Source of the DNA: Pseudomonas protegens CHA0 | GTDB lineage: Bacteria; Pseudomonadota; Gammaproteobacteria; Pseudomonadales; Pseudomonadaceae | Reading direction: 5' to 3' | NCBI RefSeq assembly: GCF_000397205.1 | Contig: NC_021237.1 | Coordinates: 3,969,001 to 4,033,000 of the forward strand | DNA length: 64,000 nucleotides | In this document: piece by piece, positions 34,134-42,962 of the stretch | Numbering within the stretch: position 1 is the stretch's first letter | Layout: every line of letters begins with the position of its first letter | Notes under the pieces: model-generated | The model's database searches: none | Told to the model about the DNA's origin: nothing | The model's input: the letters and a program-made list of their open reading frames with translations, nothing else | Program-made: the position numbers and the translations under genes

Positions 34134-35438
34134 ATGAAAAGCACCCCCGCTCCTTCGCTACCGCTTCAATACGCGCCGAGCACAGCACCGGCAATACCCC
34201 GCGGCAACATGCGCCGGGTGGTCGTCGCCTCCTCCCTGGGCAATGCGCTGGAGATGTACGACTTCACCGTCTACAGCTTTTTCGCGGTGATCATCGGCCA
34301 GCTGTTCTTCCCCTCCGACTCCCCATTGGCATCGCTGATGATGTCGCTGGTGACCTTCGCCCTGGGTTTTGTCGTCCGCCCGCTAGGGGCGGTACTGATT
34401 GGCCGGGTGGCCGACCGCTACGGCCGCAAGCAGGCGCTGTCGCTGACCATTGCCTTGATGACCATCGGCACGGGCATCATTGCCTTTACCCCCACCTATT
34501 CCAGCATCGGGATCTTCGCCACCATCATGCTGGTGCTGGGGCGGATGCTGCAGGGCTTTTCCGCGGGCGGTGAGGTTGGCGCCGCGTCGGCCTTCCTGAT
34601 GGAGTCCGGGCGCACCGACAACCGCTGCTTCATGGTCTGCTGGCAAGGCGCGAGCCAGGGCGCTGCCGCCCTGCTCGGGGCGCTTTCCGGGTTGGCGCTG
34701 ACCAGTGTTCTGTCGGAGCAGGCGCTGCACAGCTGGGGCTGGCGCGTTCCGTTCATCATCGGCCTGCTGATAGGCCCGGTGGGCTGGTACATCCGCAAGC
34801 ACCTGGATGAAACCCACCAGAACCCGGAGAACCCGACGCCGTTTCGCGACCTGTTGCGCAAGCACGCGCGCACCCTGGGGCTGGGCATATTGCTCATGGC
34901 CAGTTCGACGGTCACCTCCTACATGGTGGTGTTCTACATGCCGACCTACCTCACCCGGACCTTGCACTACTCCAGCAGCTTCGCCTTTTCGCTGGTGGCC
35001 TTCGCTTGCGTCCTGCTGACGGTCGTTCCCCCGCTGGCCTCGCGATGGGCTGACCGCATGCCACGGCGCAAGCCCTTGCTGTACTGGCTGTGCGGGCTGC
35101 AGATCATCCTGACCTACCCGGCCTTCATGCTGCTGGGCCTGCAAAGCACCCTGCTCTGCCTGGTGGCGGTGTCGATGCTGATCCTGCCGATGGCCATCAG
35201 CGGCGGCGCCGGCCTGGCGCTGCTGATGGAAGCCTTCGCCCGTGACGAGCGAGTCACCGGGCTGTCGATCGTCTACAGCTTCGGGGTCACCCTGTTCGGG
35301 GGGTTCTCGCCGCTGATCGTGACCTGGCTGATCGCCGTGACCGCAAGCCCGCTGGTACCTGCCTGGTATCTGTGCAGCGCCATCGTGCTCAGTGGCGTGG
35401 CCCTGCGTTTCTACCCGGAATATCCCGGCCGTCCCTGA
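34134..35438 (+). CDS. MFS transporter, metabolite:H+ symporter (MHS) type
   Basis: The 434-residue inner-membrane protein has about 12 hydrophobic segments. GNALEMYDFTVYSFFAVIIG at the N terminus and GRVADRYGRKQAL between helices 2 and 3 are MHS hallmarks. Family members import dicarboxylates, betaines or aromatic acids with protons. The ATG at 34134 is preferred to a TTG four codons upstream. It lies between DUF1329 and two amide-cleaving enzymes, so it probably imports their substrate or product. Confidence 0.88.
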   Translation: MKSTPAPSLPLQYAPSTAPAIPRGNMRRVVVASSLGNALEMYDFTVYSFFAVIIGQLFFPSDSPLASLMMSLVTFALGFVVRPLGAVLIGRVADRYGRKQALSLTIALMTIGTGIIAFTPTYSSIGIFATIMLVLGRMLQGFSAGGEVGAASAFLMESGRTDNRCFMVCWQGASQGAAALLGALSGLALTSVLSEQALHSWGWRVPFIIGLLIGPVGWYIRKHLDETHQNPENPTPFRDLLRKHARTLGLGILLMASSTVTSYMVVFYMPTYLTRTLHYSSSFAFSLVAFACVLLTVVPPLASRWADRMPRRKPLLYWLCGLQIILTYPAFMLLGLQSTLLCLVAVSMLILPMAISGGAGLALLMEAFARDERVTGLSIVYSFGVTLFGGFSPLIVTWLIAVTASPLVPAWYLCSAIVLSGVALRFYPEYPGRP

Positions 35439-35482
35439 ATCCGACCTGCAACTGCCCCTCTACCTGGAACAAGGAATCCGTT

Positions 35483-36661
35483 GTGAACATGACCTCTCTG
35501 CAAGACCGACTGCAAGCCAGCACCGAGCGCTTCCTGAAGATCAGGCGCAACATCCACGCCCATCCGGAGCTGGGTGAAGACACCCTGGACACCGCAGCCC
35601 TGGTCACCGGCCTGCTCGAAGGCTGGGGTTATGAAGTCCACACCGGGGTGGGCGGCCATGGCGTGGTCGGCGTCCTGCGTCGCGGCTCGGGCTCCAGGAC
35701 CCTGGGCCTGCGGGCGGACATGGATGCCCTGCCGATCATCGAGCGCAACGGCTTGCCCTGGGCCAGCCAACGCGCCGGGGTGATGCACGCCTGTGGTCAT
35801 GACGGCCACACCGCAACCCTGCTGGCGGCGGCCGAACAACTGGCCCTGCACGGCGAGTTCGACGGCACGCTGAACCTGATCTTCCAACCGGATGAAGAAG
35901 GCCTGACCGGCGCCAGGAGCATGATGGCCGACGGGCTGTTCCGGCGCTTCCCCTGCGATGCGGTGTACGCCTTCCACAACATGCCGGGGTTTCCCGTGGG
36001 CTACGCGATCATCAAGAGCGGCGGGGTCATGGCCTCGTCCGAGCGGGTCGGCATTACCCTGACCGGCAAAGGCGGACACGGCGCCGTGCCGGAGCGCGCC
36101 GTCGATCCGATCCCGGCCCTGGCCGGCATCATCAGTGCCCTGCAAACCGTGGTCTCGCGCAACATCAGCGCCAACGATGCGGTGGTGATCAGTATCGGCA
36201 AGGTACAGGCCGGAACCGCCACCAACATCATTCCCGAATCGGCCATGCTGGAACTCAGCGTGCGCACGGTTGACCCGGCGATCCGCCAACAGGTCGAGCA
36301 GCGGATCCGCACCATCGTCGAGGGCCAGGCCGCGGCATTCGGGGTCACCGCCGAGATCGACTATCAGTTGCTGGCCCCGGTCCTGGTGAACACCGTCGCC
36401 GAGACGCAACAGATGCTCGACGCCGCGCGCAAGGCCCTGGGCGACGAGAACGTGGTGGAGCAAGTGTCATTCAGGGCCATGGGCAGCGAGGATTTTGCCT
36501 GGATGCTGGACGAAGTGCCCGGCTGCTATTTCGGCCTGGGCAATGGCACCGGGGAGTTCAACGGCTGCTCGGTGCACAACGATCACTACGACTTCAACGA
36601 TCAATTGATTCCCCTGGGCGCAGCGTGCTGGGTGGAACTGGTCGAAGGCTACTTGCGCTGA
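35483..36661 (+). CDS. M20 amidohydrolase, hippurate/IAA-amino acid hydrolase type
   Basis: The 392-residue cytosolic metalloenzyme has the M20D pattern RRNIHAHPELG, LRADMDALPI, MHACGHDGHTA, FQPDEEG, GHGAVPERAVDPI and MGSEDFAWM. Such enzymes split N-acyl amino acids such as hippurate or indole-acetyl conjugates. The GTG at 35483 lies 7 bp after AAGGA; the ATG two codons later is possible too. With the amidase downstream it suggests catabolism of amide conjugates. The acyl group is unknown. Confidence 0.88.
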   Translation: MNMTSLQDRLQASTERFLKIRRNIHAHPELGEDTLDTAALVTGLLEGWGYEVHTGVGGHGVVGVLRRGSGSRTLGLRADMDALPIIERNGLPWASQRAGVMHACGHDGHTATLLAAAEQLALHGEFDGTLNLIFQPDEEGLTGARSMMADGLFRRFPCDAVYAFHNMPGFPVGYAIIKSGGVMASSERVGITLTGKGGHGAVPERAVDPIPALAGIISALQTVVSRNISANDAVVISIGKVQAGTATNIIPESAMLELSVRTVDPAIRQQVEQRIRTIVEGQAAAFGVTAEIDYQLLAPVLVNTVAETQQMLDAARKALGDENVVEQVSFRAMGSEDFAWMLDEVPGCYFGLGNGTGEFNGCSVHNDHYDFNDQLIPLGAACWVELVEGYLR

Positions 36662-36749
36662 GGCGCTTGGTTCTCGGGGTGCCCCGAACTGGGCGCCCAC
36701 ACACTGTCTTGTGCAGGCCAGCCCTGCACCCGCCTATCAGGACACTGCC

Positions 36750-38189
36750 ATGCCAAACGCTACCGCCATCGCCGACATGAGCGCCATCGAGCTGCTCGGT
36801 CATTACCGTGACAAGCAGCTGTCTCCCGTGGAGGTCACCCAGGACGCACTGGCCCGCATCGAGCGCTTCAACCCGCGGGTCAATGCCTTTTGCTACACCG
36901 ATCCCGAAGGCGCGCTGAACACCGCACGCGAAGCTGAAAAGCGCTGGATGAAGGGCCAGCCCTGCGGCGCCCTCGACGGCCTGCCCACATCGATCAAGGA
37001 GCTGACCCCGACCCGGGGCATGCCGTCGCGCAAGGCATCACTGACGATTGGTGCGCAAGGCCCCTGGGACGTCGACGCGCCCGTCACCACTTTCATGCGG
37101 GAGGCCGGCGCCGTGGTGCTGGGCAAGACCACCAGCCCGGAGTTCGGCTGGAAAGGCGTGACCGACAGCCCGCTCTACGGCATCACCCGCAACCCCTGGG
37201 ACACCCGCATGACCTGCGGCGGTTCCTCCGGCGGCGCAGCGGTGGCCGCGGCGCTCAATCTGGGCGTGCTGCATCAGGGCAGCGATGCCGGAGGCTCGAT
37301 CCGCATCCCCGCCAGCTTTACCGGCACTTTCGGCTTCAAGCCCACCTTTGGCTACATCCCCCAGTACCCGGCCAGCGCGACGACCCTGGTGTCTCACCTG
37401 GGCCCCATGACCCGCACCGTGGAAGACGCCGTGCTGCTCCTGCAGGCCATCGCCCGCCCCGACCCGCGGGACGCGCTGATGGGAGCCCCGCGACACACCC
37501 CGTGGCTGCCCGACAGCACCCACCTCAACGGCCTGCGCATCGCCTACAGCGCAGACTTCGGCTATGTGCAGGTTGATCCGCAGGTCGCTCGCCAGGTGGC
37601 GCAGGCCGTGGCGCGGCTGGAACAACTGGGGGCGATCGTCGAAGCGGTCGACCCGGGATTCGACGACCCCCTGCAACTGTTCAAGAGCGTGATCTACGCC
37701 GGCGCACAGACGCTGGCCCGGCAACTGAGCACGGCCCAGAAAGCCATGCTCGATCCGGGCCTGTTGCGCTTTACCGAAGAATGCCGCCACACCACCCTCG
37801 CCGACTTCACCGCGGCCCAGGAAGCCCGAGCGGCCTTGATGGCCCACATGAACATGTTTCACAGCCGCTACGACCTGCTGGTCTGCCCGATGCTGCCGAT
37901 CACCGCGTTCGAGGCCGGCCACGACACCCCGCCCGGCAGCGCAATCGATGACTGGATGAAGTGGTCGCCTTTCAGCTACCCCTTCAACCTGACCCAGCAA
38001 CCTGCTGCCTCATTGCCCTGCGGGTTCTCGGAGGCGGGATTGCCCATCGGCCTGCAGGTGGTTGGCGCGCGATTTGCCGACGATCAGGTGCTGCGGGTAT
38101 GCCGGGCTTACGAGCGTGCATTTCCCGCGCCCTTTCCACAGGCCCCCATGACCGGCGCGGCCATGGCCCAGCAGGTGTCGCCGGTGTAG
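36750..38189 (+). CDS. amidase signature-family amidase
   Basis: The 479-residue enzyme has the Ser-cisSer-Lys triad layout: Lys83 in TSIKELTPT, GGSSGG at residues 157-162, and nucleophile Ser183 in GSDAGGSIR. It hydrolyses amides to acid and ammonia or amine in the cytosol; the specificity is not predictable. The ATG at 36750 has AGGA upstream. It lies 88 bp after the M20 gene and converges with the sensor kinase gene, closing this operon. Confidence 0.9.
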   Translation: MPNATAIADMSAIELLGHYRDKQLSPVEVTQDALARIERFNPRVNAFCYTDPEGALNTAREAEKRWMKGQPCGALDGLPTSIKELTPTRGMPSRKASLTIGAQGPWDVDAPVTTFMREAGAVVLGKTTSPEFGWKGVTDSPLYGITRNPWDTRMTCGGSSGGAAVAAALNLGVLHQGSDAGGSIRIPASFTGTFGFKPTFGYIPQYPASATTLVSHLGPMTRTVEDAVLLLQAIARPDPRDALMGAPRHTPWLPDSTHLNGLRIAYSADFGYVQVDPQVARQVAQAVARLEQLGAIVEAVDPGFDDPLQLFKSVIYAGAQTLARQLSTAQKAMLDPGLLRFTEECRHTTLADFTAAQEARAALMAHMNMFHSRYDLLVCPMLPITAFEAGHDTPPGSAIDDWMKWSPFSYPFNLTQQPAASLPCGFSEAGLPIGLQVVGARFADDQVLRVCRAYERAFPAPFPQAPMTGAAMAQQVSPV

Positions 38190-38218
38190 GGTTTGCACCC
38201 TCTTGCCGTGCGCCGCAG

Positions 38219-40147
38219 TCAGCCCGCCGCAGACTGCGCCAGGACCTGGGCCAGGGCGTCCCTCAACTGCGCCTGGCTGAAGGGCTTGAAGATCCGTGGC
38301 AGCTCCGGTACCGGGCCGTCCTGGCGCTGGGCATAACCGCTGGCCAGGATGATCGGCAACTGCGGGTGCAGGCGCCGCACCGCTTCGGCCAACTGGCGGC
38401 CATCCATGTGTGGCATGGCCATGTCGCTGATCATCAGCTGGATGTCCCGGTGCTGCTCAAGACACTGCAGCGCCTGGGCTCCGCTGGCGGCGCGGATGAC
38501 TCGATGGCCCAGGTCCTCCAGCAGCAGCGTGGTGCTGTCCAGGACCAGGCTGTCGTCATCCACCAGCAGCACGCACAGCGGCGGGTGGTCCGGGCCCGGG
38601 GCCGGCATGGCCTCACTGCCCGGCGAACCCTTGGCCGCGCTCGCCAGGGGCAGCCACAGCTCGGCGCGGGTGCCCTGGCCCAGGCGGCTCTGGAGCACCA
38701 GGCGCCCGCCCAGTTGCTCGGCCAGGCCGTGGACCATCGACAGGCCCAGGCCGGTGCCCTTGCCCAGGCCCTTGGTGGTGAAGAACGGATCGGCGGCGCA
38801 GGCCAGGGTCTGTTCGTCCATGCCCTGGCCATCGTCGATCACCGCCAGGCAGACGTACTGCCCCCGGACCAGGTTGCCCGTGGCCCCGCGCAATTGCGCC
38901 TCGATCAGGATCGAACCGCCCTCGGGCATGGCATCCCGGGCATTGCTCACCAGGTTCAGCAGCGCCAGTTCCAGCTGGTTGAGATCAGCCTGCACCGCCG
39001 GCAGGTCCGGCGCCATCTCCACCCGCAGGGCAATCCTGGGCCCCACCGAACTGCACAGCAGGCCGCTGAGGCTGGCCACCAGTTGGCCCAGGTCCAGGGC
39101 CTGGGATTTCAACTCCTGGCGCCGGGCGAAGGCCAGCATGCGCTGGGTCAGGGTCACGCCGCGCTCGGTGCCCTGCAGCGCGTTGTCCAGCAGGCGCCGC
39201 AGCCTGGGGTCATCGCCGACCCGTTTGTGCAGCAGCTCCAGGTTGCCGCGGATCACCGTCAGCAGGTTGTTGAAGTCATGGGCGATGCCGCCGCTGAGCT
39301 GGCCGATGGCCTGGAGCTTCTGCGACTGGAACAGCGCTTCGCGGGCGACCTCCAGTTCCTTCTGCGCCTGGACCACCTCGGTGATGTCGCGGGTGATCTT
39401 GGCGAAACCGATGATGGCCCCGGAGTCGGCGCGGATCGGGTCGACAATCACATGGGCCAGGAACCGCGTACCGTCCTTGCGCAGGCGCCAGCCCTGCTTC
39501 TCGAAACGGCCTTCGCGGGCGGCGGCTTCCAGGGCCTTGCGCGGCTCGTCGCTGGCCCGGTCCTCGGCGGTATAGAACAGTGAAAAGTGCTGGCCGATGA
39601 CTTCCTCTGGGGCATAGCCCTTGATCCGTTGCGCCCCCAGGTTCCAGCTGCTGACCCGGCCCTGGGCATCGAGCATGTAGATCGCGTAGTCGGTCACGCT
39701 CTGCACCAGCAGGCGGAACTGCTGTTCGCTCTGTTTCAGGGTCTGCTCGGCGGCCCGTTGCTCGGTCATGTCCCGGGTGACCTTGGCAAAGCCGATCAGC
39801 CCGCCGGCGCTGTCGCGGATCGGGTCGATCACCACATGGCACCAGAACCGCGTGCCATCCTTGCGCAGGCGCCAGCCCTCGCCTTCGAAACGCCCGCACT
39901 GCGCGGCACTGTCCAGCGCCCTCTGGGGCAAACCGGCCTGGCGATCCTCGGGGGTATAGAAGCAGGAAAAGTGCCGGCCCAGCACTTCCTCCTCCCGGTA
40001 GCCCTTGAAGCGCCGGGCACCGCTGTTCCAACTGGCGACCCGGCCCTGGGCGTCGAGCATGTAGATCGCGTAGTCCACCACCGCATCGACCAGCAGGCGG
40101 AAGCGATCGTCAGTGAGAGGGCGGTACGGCTCGGGCAGATCAGGCAT
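38219..40147 (-). CDS. hybrid sensor histidine kinase, PAS-PAS-HisKA-HATPase-REC
   Basis: The 642-residue protein has no membrane segment and should be cytosolic. Two similar PAS domains (about 15-130 and 142-258) each contain DYAIYMLDAQGRV and WRLRKDGTRF, and look like a duplication. The phospho-acceptor His290 lies in GGIAHDFNNLL, followed by NARDAMP (N box), DDGQGMDE and GTGLGLSMVHG. A C-terminal receiver has Asp575 in MISDMAMPHMDG and a late KPF. It resembles PAS kinases for redox or light-type signals; the input is unknown. No partner response regulator gene is adjacent. It is divergent from the carboxyspermidine genes across 242 bp. Confidence 0.92.
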   Translation of the reverse strand: MPDLPEPYRPLTDDRFRLLVDAVVDYAIYMLDAQGRVASWNSGARRFKGYREEEVLGRHFSCFYTPEDRQAGLPQRALDSAAQCGRFEGEGWRLRKDGTRFWCHVVIDPIRDSAGGLIGFAKVTRDMTEQRAAEQTLKQSEQQFRLLVQSVTDYAIYMLDAQGRVSSWNLGAQRIKGYAPEEVIGQHFSLFYTAEDRASDEPRKALEAAAREGRFEKQGWRLRKDGTRFLAHVIVDPIRADSGAIIGFAKITRDITEVVQAQKELEVAREALFQSQKLQAIGQLSGGIAHDFNNLLTVIRGNLELLHKRVGDDPRLRRLLDNALQGTERGVTLTQRMLAFARRQELKSQALDLGQLVASLSGLLCSSVGPRIALRVEMAPDLPAVQADLNQLELALLNLVSNARDAMPEGGSILIEAQLRGATGNLVRGQYVCLAVIDDGQGMDEQTLACAADPFFTTKGLGKGTGLGLSMVHGLAEQLGGRLVLQSRLGQGTRAELWLPLASAAKGSPGSEAMPAPGPDHPPLCVLLVDDDSLVLDSTTLLLEDLGHRVIRAASGAQALQCLEQHRDIQLMISDMAMPHMDGRQLAEAVRRLHPQLPIILASGYAQRQDGPVPELPRIFKPFSQAQLRDALAQVLAQSAAG

Positions 40148-40389
40148 GGCAGTTTCCGTCGGGTATTTTTTTCATCGAATCGGCGAAACGTTGCAGCGCC
40201 GCAGCATTCATCGACCGGGGCTCGGGCCAGTGTGCACCGCCTGCAGCTGTCTGTGTGGAATCGCATGCCTGGCTCGACAACGCAAGGGACAGACGGTTGA
40301 CCGTGGAAAATATATTTCCGAGCTTTCGATCTAGTGGCACTGCGGGCACAATGCGTACCTTTTTGGCTGGCCCTGCCGGAGACCCTGAA

Positions 40390-41487
40390 ATGATCAAGAC
40401 GCCGTACTACCTCATCGACAAGCAGAAGCTTTTGAGCAACATGCAGAAGATCGCCTACGTGCGCGAGCAGTCCGGCGCCAAGGCCCTGCTGGCCCTCAAG
40501 TGCTTCGCCACCTGGTCGGTGTTCGACCTGATGCAGCAGTACATGGACGGCACCACCTCCTCGTCGCTCTACGAGCTCAAGCTCGGCCGGCAGAAGTTCG
40601 AAGGCGAGACCCACGCCTACAGCGTGGCCTGGGCCGACGACGAAATCGAGGAGATGCTCGCCAACTGCGACAAGATCATCTTCAACTCCATCAGCCAGCT
40701 GCAGCGCTTTGCCGACGCCAGCGCGGGCAAGGTGCGCGGCCTGCGGGTCAACCCCCAGGTCAGCAGTTCGGACTACCTGCTGGCCGACCCGGCGCGCCCG
40801 TTCAGCCGCCTGGGCGAGTGGGACCCGGCCAAGATCGAGCAGGTCATCGAGCAGATCTCCGGCTTCATGTTCCACAACAACTGCGAGAACGGCGACTTCG
40901 GCCTGTTCGACCAGATGCTGACCACCATCGAGGAACGCTTCGGCCACCTGCTGCACAAGGTCGAGTGGGTCAGCCTCGGCGGCGGCATCCACTTCACCGG
41001 CGAGGACTACGCCCTGGACGCCTTCTGTGCGCGCCTCAAGGCTTTCTCCCAGAAGTACGGCGTGCAGGTCTACCTGGAGCCGGGCGAAGCGGCGATCACC
41101 CAGAGCGCCTCCCTGGAAGTGACCGTGCTCGACACCCTGTACAACGGCAAGCACCTGGCCGTGGTGGACAGCTCCATCGAAGCCCACATGCTCGACCTGC
41201 TGATCTATCGCCTGAACGCCAAGCTGTCACCAAGCGCGGGCGAACATACCTACATGGTGTGCGGCAAGTCCTGCCTGGCCGGGGATATCTTCGGCGAATA
41301 CCAATTTGATCGTCCGCTGGCCATCGGCGATCGACTGTCGTTCATTGATGCGGCGGGTTACACCATGGTCAAGAAAAACTGGTTCAACGGTCTGAAAATG
41401 CCGTCCATTGTCGTGAAACAACTCGATGGCAGCATCGAGGTGGTACGCGAGTTTGGTTTCGAAGACTACCTGTCCAGCCTTTCCTGA
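40390..41487 (+). CDS. nspC: carboxynorspermidine/carboxyspermidine decarboxylase
   Basis: The 365-residue PLP enzyme has an alanine-racemase-like barrel: the PLP lysine sits in LLALKCFATWSVF near residue 36, followed by LRVNPQVSSSDY, SLGGGIHFTGEDY and YLEPGEAAI, with CGKSCLAGDIFGEY near the C terminus. It decarboxylates carboxyspermidine or carboxynorspermidine to spermidine or norspermidine in the cytosol. The start ATG is at 40390, and the partner dehydrogenase gene begins 30 bp after the stop. This gives an S-adenosylmethionine-independent polyamine route. Confidence 0.9.
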   Translation: MIKTPYYLIDKQKLLSNMQKIAYVREQSGAKALLALKCFATWSVFDLMQQYMDGTTSSSLYELKLGRQKFEGETHAYSVAWADDEIEEMLANCDKIIFNSISQLQRFADASAGKVRGLRVNPQVSSSDYLLADPARPFSRLGEWDPAKIEQVIEQISGFMFHNNCENGDFGLFDQMLTTIEERFGHLLHKVEWVSLGGGIHFTGEDYALDAFCARLKAFSQKYGVQVYLEPGEAAITQSASLEVTVLDTLYNGKHLAVVDSSIEAHMLDLLIYRLNAKLSPSAGEHTYMVCGKSCLAGDIFGEYQFDRPLAIGDRLSFIDAAGYTMVKKNWFNGLKMPSIVVKQLDGSIEVVREFGFEDYLSSLS

Positions 41488-41517
41488 GCGGACAGGTCAC
41501 GAGGAGAAGTAAATAAA

Positions 41518-42762
41518 TTGAAGAAGAATGTTCTTATCATTGGTGCAGGAGGTGTCGCCAAGGTGGTGGCCCACAAGTGCGCGCAGCACAACGACGAACT
41601 CGGTCGTATTGCTATCGCGTCGCGCAACATCTCCAAATGCCAGGCCATCATCGACAGCGTCAAGGCCAAGGGCAGCCTCAAACAGCCCGCTGAAATAAAA
41701 GCCTATGCGCTCAACGCGCTGGACATCGAGGCAACCAAGGCGCTGATCCGCGAGACCGAGTCGCAGATCGTCATCAACGTCGGTTCCGCCTTCCTCAACA
41801 TGTCGGTGCTGCGTGCCTGCATCGATACCGGTGTGGCCTACCTGGACACCGCGATCCACGAAGAACCGGGCAAGATCTGCGAGACCCCGCCCTGGTACGG
41901 CAACTACGAGTGGAAGCATCTCGAAGAGTGCCAGCAGAAGAACATCACCGCGATCCTCGGCGTCGGCTTCGACCCGGGCGTGGTCAACGCCTATGCGGCC
42001 CTGGCCCAGCAGGAACATTTCGACCGCATCGACTCGATCGACATTCTCGACGTCAATGCCGGTTCCCACGGCAAATATTTCGCCACCAATTTCGACCCGG
42101 AAATCAACTTCCGCGAATTCACCGGGCAGGTGTGGAGCTGGCAGGACAGCCAGTGGACCAGCAACACCATGTTCGAAGTCAAGCGTACCGACGACCTGCC
42201 TGTGGTCGGCTCGCAAAACCTGTACCTGACCGGCCACGATGAAGTGCACTCGCTGTCGAAGAACCTCGACGTGCCCAACGTGCGGTTCTGGATGAGCTTC
42301 GGCGAGCACTACATCAATGTGTTCACCGTGCTGCGCAACCTGGGCCTGCTCTCCGAGCAACCGGTGAAGACCGCCGAAGGCCTGGAAGTGGTGCCGCTCA
42401 AAGTGGTCAAGGCCGTGCTGCCTGACCCGGCCTCCCTGGCCCCGGGCTACACCGGCAAGACCTGCATCGGTGACCTGGTCAAGGGCAGCAAGAATGGCCA
42501 GCCGCGCGAAGTCTTCATCTACAACGTGGCCGACCACGAAGAAGCCTACGCCGAGACCGACAGCCAGGGCATTTCCTACACCGCCGGCGTACCGCCCGTG
42601 GCCGCCGCCCTGCTGGTGGCCCGTGGCGAGTGGGACGTGCAGCGCATGGCCAACGTCGAGGAACTGCCGGCCAAGCCGTTCCTCAAGGCGCTGGACCTGA
42701 TGGGCCTGCCGACCCGCATCAAGGACGAACAGGGCGACCGCCCATGGGACGCCAAGGCTTGA
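41518..42762 (+). CDS. carboxynorspermidine/carboxyspermidine synthase (saccharopine dehydrogenase-like)
   Basis: The 414-residue protein has an N-terminal NAD(P)-binding motif, VLIIGAGGVAKVVAHK, and ALGVGFDPG-type and SLEQ-type stretches of the saccharopine dehydrogenase family. It condenses aspartate beta-semialdehyde with putrescine or diaminopropane to the carboxy-polyamine used by the decarboxylase upstream. The start is TTG at 41518; GAGGAGAAG lies 9-16 bp upstream and there is no suitable ATG. The gene ends before an 11-bp hairpin. Confidence 0.9.
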   Translation: MKKNVLIIGAGGVAKVVAHKCAQHNDELGRIAIASRNISKCQAIIDSVKAKGSLKQPAEIKAYALNALDIEATKALIRETESQIVINVGSAFLNMSVLRACIDTGVAYLDTAIHEEPGKICETPPWYGNYEWKHLEECQQKNITAILGVGFDPGVVNAYAALAQQEHFDRIDSIDILDVNAGSHGKYFATNFDPEINFREFTGQVWSWQDSQWTSNTMFEVKRTDDLPVVGSQNLYLTGHDEVHSLSKNLDVPNVRFWMSFGEHYINVFTVLRNLGLLSEQPVKTAEGLEVVPLKVVKAVLPDPASLAPGYTGKTCIGDLVKGSKNGQPREVFIYNVADHEEAYAETDSQGISYTAGVPPVAAALLVARGEWDVQRMANVEELPAKPFLKALDLMGLPTRIKDEQGDRPWDAKA

Positions 42763-42776
42763 TGCACTAGCCACGA

Positions 42777-42804
42777 CAGGAGGCGCCGATGCAGGCGCCT
42801 CCTG
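42777..42804 (+). terminator. hairpin after the carboxyspermidine operon
   Basis: An 11-bp perfect stem (42777-42787 with 42794-42804, loop of 6) begins 15 bp after the stop. There is no T-run, so it may be a weak terminator or a message-end stabiliser. Confidence 0.55.
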
Positions 42805-42962
42805 CCTGGATGAATGTTTCGTTTGTGCGTCGCTTTTGCGTTTCTGTGCGACAGATCCCACTTCAGGGGCTCCCGCCCTGCTCCTTCGCAGTGTTAGCTT
42901 GGCAAGGTTTCTGACTAACAGCTCAGATAATCCTTACCCCCTGCAAAGGAATGCCCTCCGCA

